Origin: JAVWGW01 sp036655915
GTDB taxonomy: Bacteria > Actinomycetota > Coriobacteriia > Coriobacteriales > Eggerthellaceae
Assembly (NCBI GenBank): GCA_036655915.1
Contig: JAVVPE010000034.1
Span: 1-16,687 of the forward strand
Length of the DNA stretch: 16,687 nucleotides
Reading direction: 5' to 3'
In this document: positions 14,840-16,687 of the stretch, one piece after another
Layout: each line of letters opens with the position of its first letter
How positions within the stretch are numbered: the first letter of the stretch is position 1
Position numbers and translations under genes: made by a program
Notes under the pieces: generated by a model
Databases searched by the model: none
Told to the model about the DNA's origin: nothing
Seen by the model: only the letters and a program-made list of their open reading frames with translations

Positions 14840-16369
14840 TTACTTCCCCTTGATCGCGAGGAAGTTTTTGCGCGGCTTGAAAGAAACGATCACTTCCGCA
14901 ATAAGGGCCAGCAGTGTGATGAATTCAAGGCGACCCGCCCACATTTCCAGAATATAGACAACTTCGAGGGTAATAGGCATGCCCGGCGTAGAAATGCCTG
15001 CGACGATACCGCCATTGCTGGCCATGGTGACCGATTCAAATATGGCCTGCGTCGCTTCATAGCCGTGGGCGATGCCGATGAGGGAACCTGCCGCATAGGT
15101 AACAATGAACAGGGCAAATACCGTCGTAGCCTCCTTTACCGTTTCCGGCGTGAGCATGCGACGCCCCACGTGATGATAATCCACCACCACGCGCGCTGAA
15201 TCGGGGGCGAGCGCCTCTTTAATGGTGGCTGCGATCGACTTGGCAATGATGCCCACGCGCGAAAGCTTGATGCCGCCCGCCGTGGAGCCCGCGCCGCCAC
15301 CCACCGTCATAACGCAGGCCAGCACCAAAAAAGCGCCCGAGGAAAACACCGTTATCAGCTGGTTGGTAGTGATATTTTGGAAGCCCGTGGTTGTCATGGC
15401 CGAAACGATCATGAACAGTCCGCGCTGCAACATGGCGGGCAAATCGGAAAACAGCTTGCTCACCGAAAGCGAGGCGGCCAAAACGCACACCATAATCACC
15501 ATCCACACAATCAGCGTGCGCGTTTCGATGTCGCGGAAGTAAGGCCGCGTGCGCCCCTTCGAGGCTTCCGAAAACAGGGCGAAATTGGTGGCACCGATTA
15601 GCATAAGCACCATCAATATCACTTCGATGCCGATGGAGTGGTAATACATGATCGATTGGCTCATGGGCGAAAAACCGCCCGTCATGAAGCCCGAAATGGA
15701 AAGCCACAGCGCGTGGAAGAACGAACGCAGCGGGTCCATGCCGCTGAACAGGCACAAAAGAGCCAAGCAGGCCGTGGTGACCGCAATAACGCCGATGGCC
15801 AGTTTGGCGATAAACCGCGTGGTTTGTACGATGTTGGGAACCACGTGTTCGCTGCGGCCTTCCGATGAATACAGGCTTACATCGGCATGGCGGCTAAATA
15901 GGCCGATGGAAAGTGCCACAACAATCAACCCCAGGCCGCCGACGAAATGCATGACGAAGCGCCACATATTATCGGCGTTGGAAAGATGATCCAGGTCGAT
16001 AACCAGGGAAGCACCCGTGGTGGTCAAGGCCGAAACGCAATCGAACACCGCATCAAGATACCCGGCGAAATGACCCGAAAAATAAAGGGGGATGGCGAAA
16101 AAGCAGGCGAGTACCATCCAAGCAAGCCCCGTGATGGCAAGCGCCTGCTGGCGCGAAAGCCGCCCCGGGCTCACAATAAGCATGCGCAGCGCCGTGCCCA
16201 CGATCAGCGCCAGGCCGATGGCCGCAAAATAGCGCGAGGCCGGCTCCCATTCCCCACAGGCAAGCCCCGTAATGCAGGGCACCAAGAGGGCAAAGGAGGA
16301 AAAGATTATCAGCACACCCAGGTAATGGCCGATAACGCGCAAATCATAAAGGGTAAATCGCTGCCACAT
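14840..16369 (-). CDS. trkH: TrkH-family potassium uptake protein
   Basis: A 509-aa integral membrane protein of the TrkH/KtrB family, the ion-conducting subunit of a K+ uptake system. Four pore loops can be read: TTTGAS (116-121), SGFMTGGFS (226-234), TTTGFQN (about 326-332) and ASNGGIVAGIS near the C-terminus. STAGGIKLSR and the C-terminal EMWAGRLE are also typical of TrkH. The partner RCK subunit TrkA is not in the window. I start at ATG 16367-16369: a GGGTGGG stretch sits about 7 nt upstream, and the TAA of a preceding 23-codon ORF overlaps this ATG. A GTG four codons upstream (16381) is the alternative. It is the first recognisable gene of a trkH - OB-fold - rsgA operon. Confidence 0.95.
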   Translation of the reverse strand: MWQRFTLYDLRVIGHYLGVLIIFSSFALLVPCITGLACGEWEPASRYFAAIGLALIVGTALRMLIVSPGRLSRQQALAITGLAWMVLACFFAIPLYFSGHFAGYLDAVFDCVSALTTTGASLVIDLDHLSNADNMWRFVMHFVGGLGLIVVALSIGLFSRHADVSLYSSEGRSEHVVPNIVQTTRFIAKLAIGVIAVTTACLALLCLFSGMDPLRSFFHALWLSISGFMTGGFSPMSQSIMYYHSIGIEVILMVLMLIGATNFALFSEASKGRTRPYFRDIETRTLIVWMVIMVCVLAASLSVSKLFSDLPAMLQRGLFMIVSAMTTTGFQNITTNQLITVFSSGAFLVLACVMTVGGGAGSTAGGIKLSRVGIIAKSIAATIKEALAPDSARVVVDYHHVGRRMLTPETVKEATTVFALFIVTYAAGSLIGIAHGYEATQAIFESVTMASNGGIVAGISTPGMPITLEVVYILEMWAGRLEFITLLALIAEVIVSFKPRKNFLAIKGK

Positions 16370-16440
16370 TATGCAGCCCACCCTTTAAGGCGCGCAGCTG
16401 CCCTGGCCGCAGTTTTGCCTGCTATAGAAGGAAGTTTCAC
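16369..16440 (-). CDS. Putative 23-codon ORF coupled to trkH
   Basis: GTG 16438-16440 opens a 23-codon frame ending in TAA 16369-16371, whose last A is the first base of the trkH ATG. The product is basic and amphipathic (KTAARAAARLKGW). It could be a coupling peptide, or the C-terminal end of the upstream 45-aa membrane ORF in another frame: removing one G from the GGG at 16449-16451 would fuse the two. It is too short to be sure that it is translated. Confidence 0.25.
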   Translation of the reverse strand: MKLPSIAGKTAARAAARLKGWAA

Positions 16441-16444
16441 CAGA

Positions 16445-16582
16445 TCATCCCATCAGAAAGCGAACGACAATAATGCAGATTCCCAAAAGGAAGATGAAAC
16501 TTAAAACGCTCGCGACCAACACACCGATACCATAGAAGGGTGTTTTCAGAGAACGTGTGATTTCGCGGCGCATTTTGGTCAT
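16445..16582 (-). CDS. Putative 45-aa single-helix membrane protein upstream of trkH
   Basis: ATG 16580-16582 to TGA 16445-16447 encodes a 45-residue protein with a basic N-terminus (MTKMRREITRSLK) and one hydrophobic helix (about 17-42, GVLVASVLSFIFLLGIC). The layout is that of a small membrane peptide with its N-terminus inside. No SD is present, but TAGAAT lies six bases before the ATG on the minus strand, where a -10 would start transcription at the A of the ATG, i.e. a leaderless mRNA, a common mode in actinobacteria. The gene stands 75 nt upstream of trkH on the same strand. I do not recognise a family. A longer frame that overlaps it and runs to the window edge is rich in Trp, Cys and His and looks like a shadow. 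Codon-level conservation would decide. Confidence 0.42.
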   Translation of the reverse strand: MTKMRREITRSLKTPFYGIGVLVASVLSFIFLLGICIIVVRFLMG

Positions 16583-16687
16583 GGAAGCATTCTAATACAT
16601 AAACCCAAGAATGCCACACATCACTTACGAAACGTGCGAGTAACATTAACTGGGGTAAGAGGGGAATCCGTTGCCGAAGAAGGCTTC
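16583..16687. other. Right window edge, no supported gene
   Basis: In these 105 nt I see only a possible -10 (TAGAAT on minus, 16589-16594) for the 45-aa ORF. Two minus frames entering from the right stop at 16646 and near 16623, and either could be the end of a gene outside the window. Neither can be supported. Confidence 0.3.

Noticed and set aside
16437..16687. Minus-strand frame of about 83 codons running to the right edge
   Set aside because: Unusually rich in Trp, Cys, His and Phe, no SD; it overlaps the more protein-like 45-aa membrane frame.
1..16687. CRISPR arrays, tRNA or rRNA genes, insertion sequences
   Set aside because: I saw no regularly spaced repeat array beyond the 23-bp tandem copies, no tRNA-like cloverleaf and no transposase or terminal inverted repeats.

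Overview
The window looks like chromosome from an anaerobic, moderately GC-rich Gram-positive actinobacterium, most likely of the Coriobacteriia/Eggerthellaceae type. The basis is gene content: a HypF hydrogenase-maturation protein, a lipid-anchored heme c protein, an exported rubrerythrin, a QueT transporter and a LytS/LytTR pair, with GTG/TTG starts and purine-rich Shine-Dalgarno (SD) sites. This is inference from content, not a database match. Almost everything is on the minus strand; only the two redox genes in the middle (6686-7810) are on plus.

Left part (1-6450, minus): a HAD-family sugar-phosphate phosphatase or mutase (116-775), with the possible C-terminal tail of a convergent plus-strand gene ending on its stop codon; an orphan AAA/DUF4143 ATPase (848-2149) whose promoter is overlaid by a 23-bp tandem repeat; hypF (2287-4695); and a standalone glucose-6-phosphate isomerase (4747-6450). 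hypF lies 51 nt behind pgi and no other hyp gene is present.

Middle (6451-7860, plus): a short divergent intergenic region, then a mono-heme cytochrome c lipoprotein and a Tat-exported, lipid-anchored rubrerythrin, closed by a strong rho-independent terminator. The pair looks like a surface peroxide-scavenging unit.

Centre-right (7892-12344, minus): transcription runs glycosyltransferase -> TSUP-family permease -> LytS-type histidine kinase -> LytTR response regulator. Gaps are short except before the regulator, which has its own perfect TATAAT -10. The permease carries an Ala/Pro-rich linker encoded by a G-rich simple repeat.

Right part (12436-16687, minus): trkH (K+ uptake) -> membrane-anchored OB-fold protein -> rsgA (ribosome-assembly GTPase). 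These genes are tightly packed; the OB-fold stop and the rsgA GTG start share one base. queT follows with its own -10 and a structured leader ending at its SD. Upstream of trkH lies an unlisted 45-codon single-helix membrane ORF, followed by a 23-codon ORF whose stop overlaps the trkH start. These small ORFs, the queT leader, the repeat-covered ATPase promoter and the exported redox pair are the most interesting parts of an otherwise housekeeping window.
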